DNA of 64,000 nucleotides, taken from positions 87,362,942 to 87,426,941 of the forward strand of contig JAYESD010000004.1 of NCBI GenBank assembly GCA_036927565.1. The letters run 5' to 3'. The position numbers were made by a program, and so were the translations under genes. This DNA comes from Tuctoria greenei (Eukaryota > Streptophyta > Magnoliopsida > Poales > Poaceae). Below, one piece after another: positions 45,127-56,102 of this stretch; position 1 is the stretch's first letter, and each line of letters starts with the position of its first letter. The notes beneath the pieces were generated by a model. The model was not told the DNA's origin, made no database searches, and saw only the letters and a program-made list of their open reading frames with translations.

Positions 45127-48100
45127 GTGAACTACAAAGCCGGAGGAAAGCATTGGGTACTCGATAGCGGGTGCACTCAACATATGACCGGCAATGATGG
45201 TATGTTCACCACCATAGAGAACCCCGAAAATCATGAACATGTCACCTTTGGTGACAACTCAAAGGGAAAGGTAATTGGTTCAGGTAAAATTGCTATTTCG
45301 CATGATTTGTCCATTTCTAATGTACTATATGTTAAGTCCCTTAGTTTCAATCTACTTTCCATTGCACAACTATGTGATCTTGGACTAACGTGCACCTTTG
45401 ACAAGAATGGTGTTGTAGTAACTAGTGAATCAAGCAAAGAGCTAATCTTCAAAGGTTTTTGGAATGGACATCTTTACTTGGTGGACTTCTCCAACAAGGA
45501 TGCTAGCTGGACCACTTGTCTTTTCACTAAGACAATCTTGGGTTGGCTAAGGCATCGACGCATTGCTCACATTGGGATGAGCAAGCTTAAGAAGTCGTTC
45601 AAGCTTGGGATGGTGACCGGCGTGAAGGATGTCACGTTTGAGAAGAACAAGCTTTGTAGCGCTTGTCAAGCCGGGAAGCAAGTTGCTTCACACCACCCAA
45701 TGAAGACAATGGTGTCAACCTCCAAGCCGCTTGAACTACTCCACATGGACCTCTTCGGACTATCCACATATCAAAGTCTTGGTGGTAATTTCTATTGTCT
45801 TGTTATTGTTGATGACTATTCTAGATATGCTTGGACCTTGTTTCTAGGTGAAAAGGGTGAAACTCCGGAAGTCCTCAAGACCTTTGCTAAACGTGCTCAA
45901 AGGGAATTTCAACTTCCCATCATCAAGGTCCGGAGTGACAACGGCACCGAATTCAAAAACTACAACATTGGGGAGTGGTGTGATCGTGAAGGTGTGAAGC
46001 ATGAGTTTTCGGCCACATACACCCCTCAACAAAACGGTGTCGTTGAAAGGAAGAACAAGACTCTCATCACCCTTGCTAGAGCAATGCTTGATGACTGTGG
46101 CACGTCGGAGAAGTTTTGGGCCGAAGCAATCAACACGGCGTGCCATGCCGCAAATAGGGTCTATCTTCATCGACTACTTCAAAAGACCCCATATGAGCTC
46201 CTCATTGGGAGAAAGCCCAACATCTCCTACTTCCGAGTCTTCGGGTGCAAGTGCTACATCTACCGCAAGAAAAGGCTCGGTAAGTTTGAAAGAAGGTGTG
46301 ATGTTGGTATCTTTCTTGGTTATGCGTCAAACTTAAAAGCATATCAAGTATTCAACCAAACCTCCGGGTTAGTTGAAGAAAGTTGTGATGTTGAGTTTGA
46401 TGAGTCTAATGGCTCCCAAGAGGAGAGTTTTGGTCATGATGATATAGATGACGAGCCTCTACGAGAAGCCATGAAAAACATGACCATTGGAGACATCAAG
46501 CCCGAAGTTGAGGAGAGCCATGATCAAGGGGGAGCATCAAGTTCCAACATCAACACCTCCATGGCCCCTCAAGTTGATGAAGAAGAAGAGAAAGATGATA
46601 CATTGCCAATGCAAGATTCACAAGCCACACAACACCAACAGCAAGAAGAAGAAGTCCAAGATCAAGTCCAACCACAAGACGAGCAAGATGCTTCACCACC
46701 GCCAAGTGCTTCACAATCACTAATGAGGCATGGACGCATCTCCAAGGCGCATCCGATTGATCAAATCATCGGAAGTCCGTCACAGGGAGTAAGTACTCGT
46801 TCTCGCCATGTCGCTTCATTTTGTGAGCACTACTCTTTTGTTTCGTGTGTAGAACCCACTCATATAGAGAAAGCACTCCAAGATCCAAATTGGGTGATGG
46901 CCATGCAAGAAGAACTCAACAACTTCACCCGCAATGAAGTTTGGGTATTGGAGGGGCGACCCAAGGACAAGAACATCATCGGAATGAAGTGGGTGTACCG
47001 CAACAAGCAAGACGAGAATGGCGTTTTGGTCCGCAACAAGGCAAGACTTGTGGCCAAGGGTTTTTCACAAGTTGAAGGACTAGACTTTGGAGAAACATTC
47101 GCTCCGGTCGCTCGGTTAGAAGCTATTCGTATACTCCTTGCTTTTGCTTCACATCACAATATAATGCTTTATCAAATGGATGTTAAAAGTGCCTTTCTTA
47201 ATGGTTATATTAACAAGCTTGTTATGTTGAGCAACCTCCCGGGTTTGAAGATCCGAGGAATCCTAACCATGTGTATAGGTTACACAAGGCGCTCTACGGG
47301 CTCAAGCAAGCACCTAGGGCGTGGTATGAACGTCTAAGGGATTTCTTGGTCATGCAAGGATTCAAGATCGGGAGGGTGGACACCACACTCTTCACCAAGG
47401 ACATCGACGGGGATATATTTATTTGTCAAATTTATGTCGATGATATCATCTTTGGCTCAACTAACAAATCTCTTAGCCATGAGTTTGGCACCATGATGTC
47501 TAGGGAATTCGAGATGTCAATGATTGGAGAGCTCAACTTCTTCCTTGGATTTCAAATCAAGCAACTTCAAGAGGGGACCTTCATCTACCAAGAGAAGTAC
47601 ACCAAGGACCTCTTGAAGAAATTTGAGATGGGAGATTGTAGCTCAAGAAGTACTCCAATGGCGACAAATTGTCATCTCGACGCGGACTTGGACGGTAAAC
47701 CTATTGATCAATCTCTCTACCGTTCAATGATTGGTTCATTGTTATATCTTACCGCATCTAGGCCCGATATTATGTTTAGTGTGTGCTTGTGTGCTCGCTT
47801 TCAAGCGGCACCTAAAGAATCGCATAAGAAGGCGGTCTTTAGGATACTTTGGTATCTCAAGCATACCCCAAGTGTAGGTTTGTGGTACCCCAAGAATGCA
47901 AGTTTCCATCTCTTGGGATACTCGGATTCGGACTTTGCCGGATGCCGTGTGGATCGCAAGAGTACCTCCGGTGGGTGCCACTTACATGGGCGTTCCCTAG
48001 TATCTTGGTCGAGCAAAAAGCAAAATTTCGTGGCTTTGTCCACCGCGGAGGCGGAGTATATAGCGGCCGGTGCATGTTGCGCCCAAATTCTATATATGAA

Positions 48101-48386
48101 GCAAACCCTCTTGTACTTTGGAATTAAATTTGGTTGTGTGCCTCTCCTTTGTGACAAGGAAAGTGCGGTTAAGATAGCTAGAAACCCCGTTTAACACTCC
48201 CGCACTAAGCACATTGATATTCGCCATCATTTCTTGCGGGATCATGAGGCTAAAGGAGACATCTCTTTGCAAGATGTTAGATCCGAAGAACAATTGGCGG
48301 ATATCTTCACTAAACCTCTTGATGAGAAAACCTTTTCTAGACTTAGAAGTGAATTAAATGTGCTAGATGCATCTAACGTCATGTAA
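45127..48386 (+). pseudogene. C pol: protease, integrase, RT, RNase H
   Basis: The polyprotein begins with the protease (WVLDSGCTQHMTG, catalytic Asp kept). Next come the zinc finger (HRRIAHIGMSK ... CSACQAGKQ), integrase with all three acids (LLHMDLFGL, RSDNGTEF, NGVVERKNKT), an acidic linker, and RT (DPNWVMAMQEELNNF, LYQMDVKSAFLNG). One base is lost near 47222-47224, shifting the frame before the PPG block; the second frame (47271 on) carries KALYGLKQAPRAWYE, catalytic IYVDDIIFGST and RNase H (YSDSDFAGCRVDRKSTSG, STAEAEYIAAG, LLCDKESA). A TAA at 48192-48194 replaces a Glu, before HSRTKHIDIRHHFLRDH; the natural stop is at 48384. It is in the minus-one frame relative to the end of gag. Only two lesions, so a recent loss. 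Confidence 0.95.
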
Positions 48387-49320
48387 GTTGCCATGTTCAT
48401 GTAAGGCTGCATATCATATAGGTCTTGTCTAACTCCCAAAGGATAGGGGCAAACTAGAATTAGATTTCCCTGAGGAAGCCTTTGGAAGGTTTAAACTTGG
48501 CAAGATAGATTTATTTTATGCCTTGCGTGATCCCTGCCATATAGACTTGCACTCATTTTAATTTCTTGCACTATAATTTGTTTGGCATTGCATACGGTAG
48601 ATTGTCACAAAGGGGAACCCACCTTATGAGAAAGAGACTTGTTTGAAATGCAATATCTCAACTCATATAAGGTGGAAAGAACAAATTGTTAGGTACGTTA
48701 ATGCCTAGAGGAACATGCTTCAAAGAGATATAAGTCTTCATACTCTACCTCACAAAGCATGGGCCTTACATTTTATTTGGATATTTTTCCTCCGCTTTTC
48801 TCGGTGTTCCATTTGCTTTAAGGTTTAGCCAAGCTATTGGCATATTAGCTTCTTGAGGGGTAAGCGGTTGCCCAAAAAGTCCTAAGACATGTGTTTCTCT
48901 TTGATTGTTTGTTTGATCAAAGGACATATATGGGATGTTTTTGTTCTGTTGTCATCGGATTATCCGATGCCTAAGTCAATCCCTCATCGGACAAATAGGT
49001 GTTCAATCTTCAAGGGCCAGTTCAGTCCGAAATTCAAATGATCCGACGCGTTCATTCCCAAAAACATCGGTCCATCCGATGTTCACTCTTCTGGAGCTTT
49101 GGTCAATTCAACCGATGTTTACTTCCTCCTACGTCGGACCATCCGGTGTCTACATCACTCTTTTGAACACCCTTACTGTGCTATTCAACCGATGTTCAAA
49201 ACCGTAGACGTCGGTCCATCCGATGTTAACAGCAATTCTTTGAATATCCTTACTGTGGCATTCGACCGATGTTCATATTATCTAGCATCGGTCCATCCGG
49301 TGTTAAAAATTCGGCTAGGG
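48387..49320 (+). repeat. C pol-to-env spacer with palindromes
   Basis: Non-coding. From about 48953 to 49305 it carries CATCGGATTATCCGATG, CATCGGTCCATCCGATG and half sites in both orders (CGTCGGACCATCCGGTG, TTCAACCGATGTT), about ten in 350 bases. The first 550 bases are plain AT-rich sequence. Confidence 0.85.
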
Positions 49321-49796
49321 TTTGGGGTCCACTATTTAATCCCGCGCTCTGCCGCCTCTTTCTCTCTCCCCGACTCCTCGCTCACCCGTGCTCTCGCCGC
49401 CGCTGATCACACCCTAATCGCCGCCGCCGACCACCGTCCACCGCGCCGCCGCCTCTCCCTCGCGCCGCCGCCGTGCTCCTGCCGGGCGCCGCCGCCGCAC
49501 TCCCGTGCCGCCTCACCTCCGAGCACCGCGCCGCCTCACCTCCAAGCGCCGCACCGCCGCCTCCACCCTCGTGCCACGCTGCCGTCTCCACCCCTCACCA
49601 CCGCGCCCAAGCGCCGCCGTCGCCTCTCTCCACCGCCAAAGCCGCCCCACGCACACACCGCCCTCTCCACCATCAATGTGTGCCATCCTCTACGGTCGCG
49701 ATCCCCTCGTCGCCGTTAGGGTTTCCCAGCCGCATCAACCTTCGTGGTGCCGTTCCGTACATCGTCGACTTCGTCCACGCGCTTTGCTTCGTTGCG
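49320..49796 (+). promoter_or_regulatory. CpG-rich region with TATA-like site before the C env-like gene
   Basis: After the palindromes the sequence reads GTCCACTATTTAATCCCGCG (49327-49346), then a pyrimidine-rich stretch (CTCTTTCTCTCTCCCC) and more than 400 bases of CCG and GCC repeats, ending at the env-like ATG. The composition is unlike the rest of the element. It has the look of an internal promoter and leader, or a retained intron. I cannot tell which. Confidence 0.45.
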
Positions 49797-51967
49797 ATGG
49801 CTCGCGACAGGAAGAACAAGGGCAAGGCCATCGCGGAGCCCGCCGTGAAGAAGAAGAAGCTCTCCAAGGAGGAGAAGAAGGCGTTGATGGCCGCTCGCGC
49901 CGCCGAGGAGCGCGAGCATGGCCGAGGAGGGTCCCTGAGGATCTGCGAGGCTCGTTCCAGGCAGCCTCCCGTGATCGACGACTCCGAGGCCGAAGAGGAG
50001 CCGGTTGAGCCTCTCGTCCACCGACGCTCAGCCCGGACGCGTGGGGGTCACACCGAGGCTGCTCCTCGTCCGAGGCCGACGGCTGCCGACCATCGTGAGG
50101 ACAGGGAGGCCGAGAGGGCCATCTACGAGATGGACACGGCAGTCCGCGTCGGTGAGGGAGTCCGTCTCACTGACTACCGGAAGATGAAGGCCAAGCAACT
50201 CCGGAAGCTCAGATGGAGTGTGATGCTTGAGGAGTGGTACCCGCAGCCCCGGGAAGCTTTGGTGGACAGTCGGTTCTGGACGGTCACACAGGCGTCTCTC
50301 TACGAGACCTACAGACGCCGTGGCCACAAGCTGTTCCAACACAACTACATGGATTGGGTTCAGCTTGAAGTAGCCGCAGGGACAGAGATCAAGCCATTCT
50401 TTGAGAGGTACAGGGGCCTGGTACCGTTGCTGTCATATGAGCGGAGTGCTTACGTGGAGGATTGGGTCCGCATGTTCTATGCCACCCTCTACGTCTCTGA
50501 GGGCAGACGATCCATTGACTTCATGTTCATGGGTCAGCACTACCACTTGTCGAGGCAGACGTTGGGACAGTTGCTTGGAGTAGACCTGCACGACACTTGC
50601 ATACATGAGAGAGTCTACGTTCAGGCAGACCCGCCGAGGAGGCCGCTCACTGGAGGAGTGGCTCCTGCTCTGGAGGAGATCAGATCACTGTTTGGACCCA
50701 CTTTCTCTCCAGACCAGCCGAGAGTTCCGGCCTTTTTGACTCCTACAGCGCGCACGGTGCACCTTGCCCTGCATCGCTCTCTTCTGCCGAGGTCCGGCTA
50801 TCTTGAGGGTTTTACCAGCCTCCAGCAGACGATCCTGTTCTACATCATGAATGGGATGGACTTTGATATAGTGGATGTCATCATCTGCGAGATGGAGGAT
50901 GTCATCACAGATGGTGTAGGCATGATGAGGCAGCTAGTTTATGGGCACTGGATCAGCTACCTGCTCACCTTGATGGTTCCCGAGGGGTCCGCCGCACACG
51001 ACCGTCTCTCTGACGAGAGTGTGTCACAGTTCGGACACTACTGAGCTCCAGCTCCAGGGGACCGCCGCCTTGGCCGCCCTATTGAGCGTCAGGTTAGGGC
51101 GATGCTAACTGAGGAGGAATGGTCTGATCTTGAGAAAGAGGATGAGCGACTAGCTGAGGCGGAAGCTCAGGGAGGAGACCTGCAGCACGTCTGGTCCGAG
51201 AGCGACACAGACGAGAGTGTTGAGGAGTACTTCAATCCTCCTCCACCTTCACCGAGGCAGCACGACGCCGAGCAGGAGGATCAGCTGCTCCACCGCCGAC
51301 ACCACCTCTTGTGTCCGAGGCTTAGGTGTCACAGCCGTCAGAGCTATCGACACTACTCCAGCAGATGATAGAGCAGCAGCGCCAGGACAGGCTCGCTGCT
51401 GAGCAGGCCAGGGCAGAGCAGGCTGCTCATCTAGCACAGCTTCAGAGACAGCAGCAGGAGCTTCAGCTGGAGATCGCCCGACAGAGGCGAGAGGATACGG
51501 ATCGTTTCACGAACTTGGTCGATCAGATGCACCGCCGTACCCTTGACCAGCAGCAGCAGACTCAGCATGCTATGATGGGGATCCTAGGGTTGATCACCAA
51601 CCTATACACTCAGACTGGGATCGCCCTCCCTCCACAGCAGCCTAGACTGGGACTAGCTCCAGGTGTTGCTCAGGTGCCCACTACTCCTATTCCTTCGATC
51701 AGTATGTCACCACTTCTGGCACCCAGCGCACCGATTCACTCACCTCTGTCGGCGATGACTCTGTTCCAGCAGACGCCAGCATCCGTGGTGACCGCTCCAC
51801 TTCCTCCAGCTCCACCGGCGCCTCCAGTACCTGCTTCCTCTCCTCCAGCACCGGCAGAGGACCCTCCAGCTCCCTCCGCTCCGGCAGCTCCTACGACCGG
51901 CGACTCCAGCTCCGACGACTGCAACGGTGACCAGTTCGTCATCGCGCCCAGCTCTCAGGGTCTGTAG
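49797..51967 (+). pseudogene. C env-like ORF (third Sirevirus gene)
   Basis: The start ATG is taken at 49797, where a basic Lys-rich N-terminus begins (MARDRKNKGKAIAEPAVKKK), although the frame is open from 49473. A Lys-Glu-Ala helical stretch and an acidic patch follow. The folded core (about residues 130-400) has MLEEWYPQPREALVDSRFW, FFERYRGLVPLLSYERSAYV, MFYATLYVSEGRRSIDFMFM and HYHLSRQTLGQLLGVDLHD. A TGA at 51042-51044, a frameshift near 51290 and a TAG at 51323 break it. The tail (51326-51967) is Gln-rich coiled coil then Pro-Ala-Ser repeats. Related to plant-transposon-domain proteins from memory; no membrane helix stands out. Role unknown. Confidence 0.87.
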
Positions 51968-51978
51968 GCTCTCTGATC

Positions 51979-52057
51979 CCTTTTTGGTGTCTTGATGCCA
52001 AAGGGGGAGAAGAGGTAGAGGAGTCAGGGGGAGTGGTAGTAGTAGTCTCAGGGGGAG
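51979..52057 (+). promoter_or_regulatory. Multiple polypurine motifs after the C env-like gene
   Basis: TTTTTGGTGTCTTGATGCCA then AAGGGGGAG (to about 52009), followed by AGGGGGAG at 52026-52033 and again at about 52050-52057. The functional polypurine tract proper is 270 bases later. Such repeated purine motifs are known in Sireviruses. Confidence 0.65.
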
Positions 52058-52318
52058 TTTGAGTTTGCTCTTTGTATTCTCGTGTGTTTATCCTTTGTAT
52101 TCGTGCTTGAGTACTCTTATGTAATTTTAATTAAGCACTCTTCCGCTTGATACATTTGCTTATGTTATTAATCGATTGAGCTTTTCACGCCATTAATTTC
52201 ATTTGATTTTTAAAAGCTTAATGTGTCCTATCTTGTATTCATTCCATATCTACTTGAGTATTGTACCATCAAATTCATTATTATTGCGCTTTAAATTATT
52301 GTGTTGTCATCAATCACC

Positions 52319-52332
52319 AAAAAGGGGGAGAT
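52319..52332 (+). other. C polypurine tract
   Basis: AAAAAGGGGGAGAT lies directly before the 3' LTR start TGAAAGC. It is the primer site for second-strand synthesis. Confidence 0.88.
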
Positions 52333-53694
52333 TGAAAGCATCTAGGCCCCATGAGGTACGGTTTCGGTGATTAATGACAACCATTCGATATTACTAATGA
52401 ATGTGTGAATGCAAGGTCCCAATAACACTCAATCAAATGAAATAAATATTACATTGGAGACCCGTATAAAATCAACCAATGAGATCAAATCGAATCATAC
52501 GAAGACAAGAAGTGAAAGCTCTAACTTGATACTTGAAGACTATCAAAACAACATTTCAATCAAATGTCAAAGAGGTCACAAGTTCAATTTCCAAAAGAAC
52601 AACTCAAAACAACTCGAAGTCAACAGATTGAACACACCGGATCATCTGATGTTTGTTGAGTTGACTGCATTGGTCGAGTTGTGTCAACAGAAGAAGAAGA
52701 CCTCAGACAAATGCACTCACCGGATCATCCGATGTGAGTGGCTCAGTGACATCAGTCCATCATCACAGTTTGCAATACCACTGGACCAAGTGAAGCACCG
52801 GATCATCCGATGTGCAGATTTACATACATCGGTCGATCACTCCAGTAAGCATCAAGATCAAGCAAATTCTGGAGGAAGAGCCACCGGATCATCCGATGAG
52901 AAGACAGGTCAACATCGGTCTAACAACGGTCATATCTGACACAGTGACATCAGCTAATTTGGCTTTGACTAATGTTAACTGAAGGGGAGACATCAGATCA
53001 TCCACTGTTCGCAGAGAAGTGATGTCAGCCTACTTTTCCAACGGCTATTTCGTGGAGGCTGGCTATTTATACCCCTTCAACCTGTCAAATCGAAAAGACC
53101 TGAAGCCCAGACATACTCTACACATCCTAAAGCATTCAAGACATAGAGCTACCACTTTCACATCATTATTCATCATTTGTACACCAAGAGATAGGCTAGA
53201 ACTAGCTAGAGATAGTGCTTGTGTGCCTCCATTCTTGATGATTGGAGTCTCTAGTGTAGTGAGAGCCATAAGGGAGTGTCCCTTGGTGTGTGACTTCCGG
53301 AGCTTGCCAAGAGGATTGTGGAAGCCCGGAGGATTCAAAGTGTACAAGGCTTGAGCTCCACCTTGCCAAGGTTGGCGAACGGAGAAGAATAGTGAAGACC
53401 CCCTTGTCTCGATGACTTGGGAGTGGCAAAATCCTTCGGTGGGTGCCACAACGTGGATGTAGGAAGATCCTTGTGATCTTACCGAACCACGGGATAAACT
53501 CCGTGTCCCTTGAGCGTTTGCATCCCTCTCCCTTTTTACATTTATGCAATCTTCATTCCGCAACTTCAATTTACATTGATTGCATAATTTAATCGCATAG
53601 GGAATTGGGCTTTAAGTTGTTAGTTTTTAATTGCCTTAAAATTTGAAAGAAAGCCCAATTCACCCCCCCCCTCTTGGGCATTTCGATCCTTACA
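52333..53694 (+). repeat. C 3' LTR
   Basis: 1362 bases, TG...CA, with about 30 substitutions and four small indels against the 5' LTR. It has the extra 15 bases near 52615 and a run of nine C near the end. Several palindrome sites differ by single C-to-T changes (for example CATCTGATG at 52643 against CATCCGATG). Confidence 0.95.
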
Positions 53695-54258
53695 ATCATT
53701 ATAAAAATGCTTAGTAAACAAAGTGTAATCAACTTTACCAATCTTAAATCCATTTTCAATCAAAAAATCTCTAAGGCACTCATACCAAGCTCTAGGAGCT
53801 TGTTTGGGGCCATAGAGAGCCTTACGCAGTTTGAACACATGGTCGGGGAACTCTTGATCATGGAACCCGGGGGGTTGCTCCATGTACAATTCCTCCTTGA
53901 TCGATCCCTCGAGGAAGGCACTTTTCACATCCATTTGATAAAGCTTGAAATCATGGTGACTAGCATATGCAAGTAATATTCGAATTGATTCAAGCTTAGC
54001 TACGAGAGCAAAAGTCTCGTCGAAATCCAAACCTCCGACTTGTGAGTACCCTTTGGCCACAAGACGTGCCTTGTTCCTTGTCACGACCCCGTGTTCGTCT
54101 TTCTTGTTGCGGAAGACCCATTTAGTGTCGACGACGTTGAAGATGGGTCTTTCAACAAGTTCCCACACCTCGTTCCTTTTGAAGTTATTCAATTCTTCTT
54201 GCATCGCCACCACCCAATATAGATCCTTTAATGCATCTTTAACCCTGTGTGGTTCCAA
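53695..54258 (-). pseudogene. B3 reverse transcriptase, N-terminal part (cut by C)
   Basis: From 54258: DLYWVVAMQEELNNFKRNE, VVTRNKARLVAKGYSQVGG, ETFALVAKLESIRILLAYA, LYQMDVKSAFLEGSIKEELY, PPGFHDQEFPDHVFKLRKAL and APRAWYECLRDFLIENGFK. It runs into C at 53694 just before the YVDD motif, which lies on the other side (41530-41570). This part is open, with no stop inside. Confidence 0.92.
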
Positions 54259-54799
54259 AGAGGATACAGAAGACTAATGTTCACAAAAATTAGCTATATG
54301 AGATCAAGTTGTTACTTCCTTTTGGACATCACCGATTATGTTGTCGACGGGGTGATCTCTTTGGATGCACTGATGTACTCTCCGGTGTGGCACTTATGGT
54401 CTTGAGTCTTCATGGTCATCATCTTCTTCTCCCCTTAGATGGTTTCCTTCATTGATGTGTTGATCATCTTGGTCTTCTTGAGGTTGATCTTGTGTGGAAG
54501 CTCCCCCTTGATCATTCTCTTCCACTTGTGGTTCATCTTCTTCATTTGCATTTGGAGGTGGCGCTTGTGTTGAACATCGCGCAACGACATTCTTCTCAAC
54601 ACTTGACATGGAGTTTCTTCTCTATCTAGCACACATTGATCAACTTGCTCTTTTTAAGAGTTATTAGTTTCATCGAACACAGCGTCACGTGCTACTTCGA
54701 CAAGTCTGGAGACCTTTTTGAAGACACGATAGGCATAAGAGTTCGAACCATATCCGAGAAAGAAACCTTCATCGAACTTCGAAGCGAACTTTGAAGTCC

Positions 54800-55363
54800 T
54801 AGGCTTCTTGTTCAAGATATAACATTTAGAACCAAAGACTCAAAAATAGGAAATATTCGGTTTGTTACCGGTTAGTAGTTCATACGACGTTTTCTTGAAT
54901 AGTTGATGAAGATAGAGTCGGTTTATGGCGTGACACGCGGTGTTGACCGCTTCAGCCCAAAACCGATCCGAAGTCTTGTATTGATCGAGCATTGACCTCG
55001 CCATCTCAATGAGGGTTCGGTTCTTCCTTTCGGCTTCTCCGTTTTGTTGAGGAGATTAAGGTGCTGAAAACTCGTGCTTTATCCCTTCTTCGTCTAGATA
55101 CTCCATAACCTTGATATTCTTGATTTCCGTTCTGTTGTAACTTTGTATGTTCTTGATCGTCAACGAAAATTCATTTTGAGCTTTCTTGAGAAACTTTTTG
55201 AGGTTTCCTTGAGTTTCTGTCTTATCATGCAAAAAAAAAACCACGTCAAGCGCAAAAAATCATCAACAATTACTAAACCGTATTGGTTACCGCTGATGCT
55301 TATGTAAGCAATTGGACGGAATAGGTCCATGTGAAGGAGCTTGAGCGGTCTTGTTGTAGTCAT
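54800..55363 (-). pseudogene. B3 integrase
   Basis: The pieces 55363-55160 and 55244-55056 carry the first Asp (LLHMDLFRP) and a degraded second-Asp block (IQSYNRTE, so the catalytic Asp of RSDNGTE has become Tyr). Further left lie FPQQNG-like and ERKNRT blocks and RFWAEAVNTACHAINRLYLH, then NISYF and a TGA (54840-54842) that is also present in B1 at the same codon. The enzyme is dead by both stops and active-site loss. Confidence 0.82.
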
Positions 55364-55429
55364 GACGTTTTTCGCGGGATGGGGTGCTCCTACTTGCTTC
55401 CCGGCCTGGCATGCTCTACAAGTCCTGTC

Positions 55430-55954
55430 TTACTCAAATGCAACATCATTCAAACCTCGGATGTGATTGCCTTTAAGGAGTTTTAGAAGATTCCTCATAC
55501 CAACATGTGCTAGCCGTTTATGCCACAGCCAACCCATATTGGTTTTTATAATCAAGCATGTGTCAAGTTCGGCTTTATCATTGTTGAAGTCAACAAGATA
55601 AAGCTTTCCCTTTAACACACCCTTGAATGCAACCGAGTTATCACTCCTTCTAGAGACAGTCACACCCTCATTAGTGAACAAACAATTATAACCCTTGTCA
55701 CATAATTGAGATATGGAAAAAAGGTTATAATCTAAGGAATCAACATGTAAAATATGAGAAAGAGTATGTTGTGATGAAATTGCTATTTTACCGGTACAGA
55801 GCACCCCTCCTTGACCGTTATCGCCAAAATAAATGCCTCTGCTTGGATCTTCTTTTTCTTCATATTCAACGAACATCCTTATTTCTAAGGTCATGTGATT
55901 GGTGCATCCACTATGTAGCACCCATTTAGCCCCACCGGATGAATAAGATTGCAA
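55430..55954 (-). pseudogene. B3 protease with mutated active site
   Basis: The open segment starts SYSSGGAKWVLHSGCTNHMT. The catalytic Asp of the DSGC motif, present in B1, B2 and C, is His here (GAT to CAT type change). It continues with IYFGDNGQGGVLCTGKIAI, LDYNLFSISQLCDKGYNCLF, the zinc-finger histidines (LWHKRLAHVGMRN) and stops before the CRACQAGK block. The reading frame is otherwise open over 174 codons. Confidence 0.88.
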
Positions 55955-56102
55955 AAAAAAATTATGCTTTGGTCTTAGGTACCCAAGCTTGCTTGGGTTT
56001 TTTTTAGGTTAGTCACAAGTTATTTGGGCACCCACACATGAGACTTGGTGTTCTTATGGCGTGGCCCAACATGTTTAGCATAAACTCTACCAAGATTACT
56101 TT

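Larger units (their letters stand above)
41580..53694 (+). mobile_element. Element C: young, almost complete Sirevirus inserted in B3 RT
   Basis: LTRs 41580-42924 and 52333-53694, primer-binding site, gag, pol, spacer, env-like gene and a polypurine tract. The target-site duplication ATCAT is perfect (41575-41579 and 53695-53699). The empty site is visible in B1 near 4595 (AGAGATCATTGTC). About 30 substitutions in about 1345 aligned LTR bases (by eye) give 2.2% divergence, roughly 0.9 million years at 1.3e-8. The only lesions seen are one frameshift in gag, one frameshift and one stop in pol, and a few in env. Confidence 0.96.

Noticed and set aside
49473..49796. N-terminal extension of the C env-like ORF (108 codons rich in Ala, Pro, His and Arg)
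   Set aside because: It is a by-product of the CCG-rich leader, where all frames are open. The next ATG at 49797 starts the Lys-rich N-terminus more usual for this gene.
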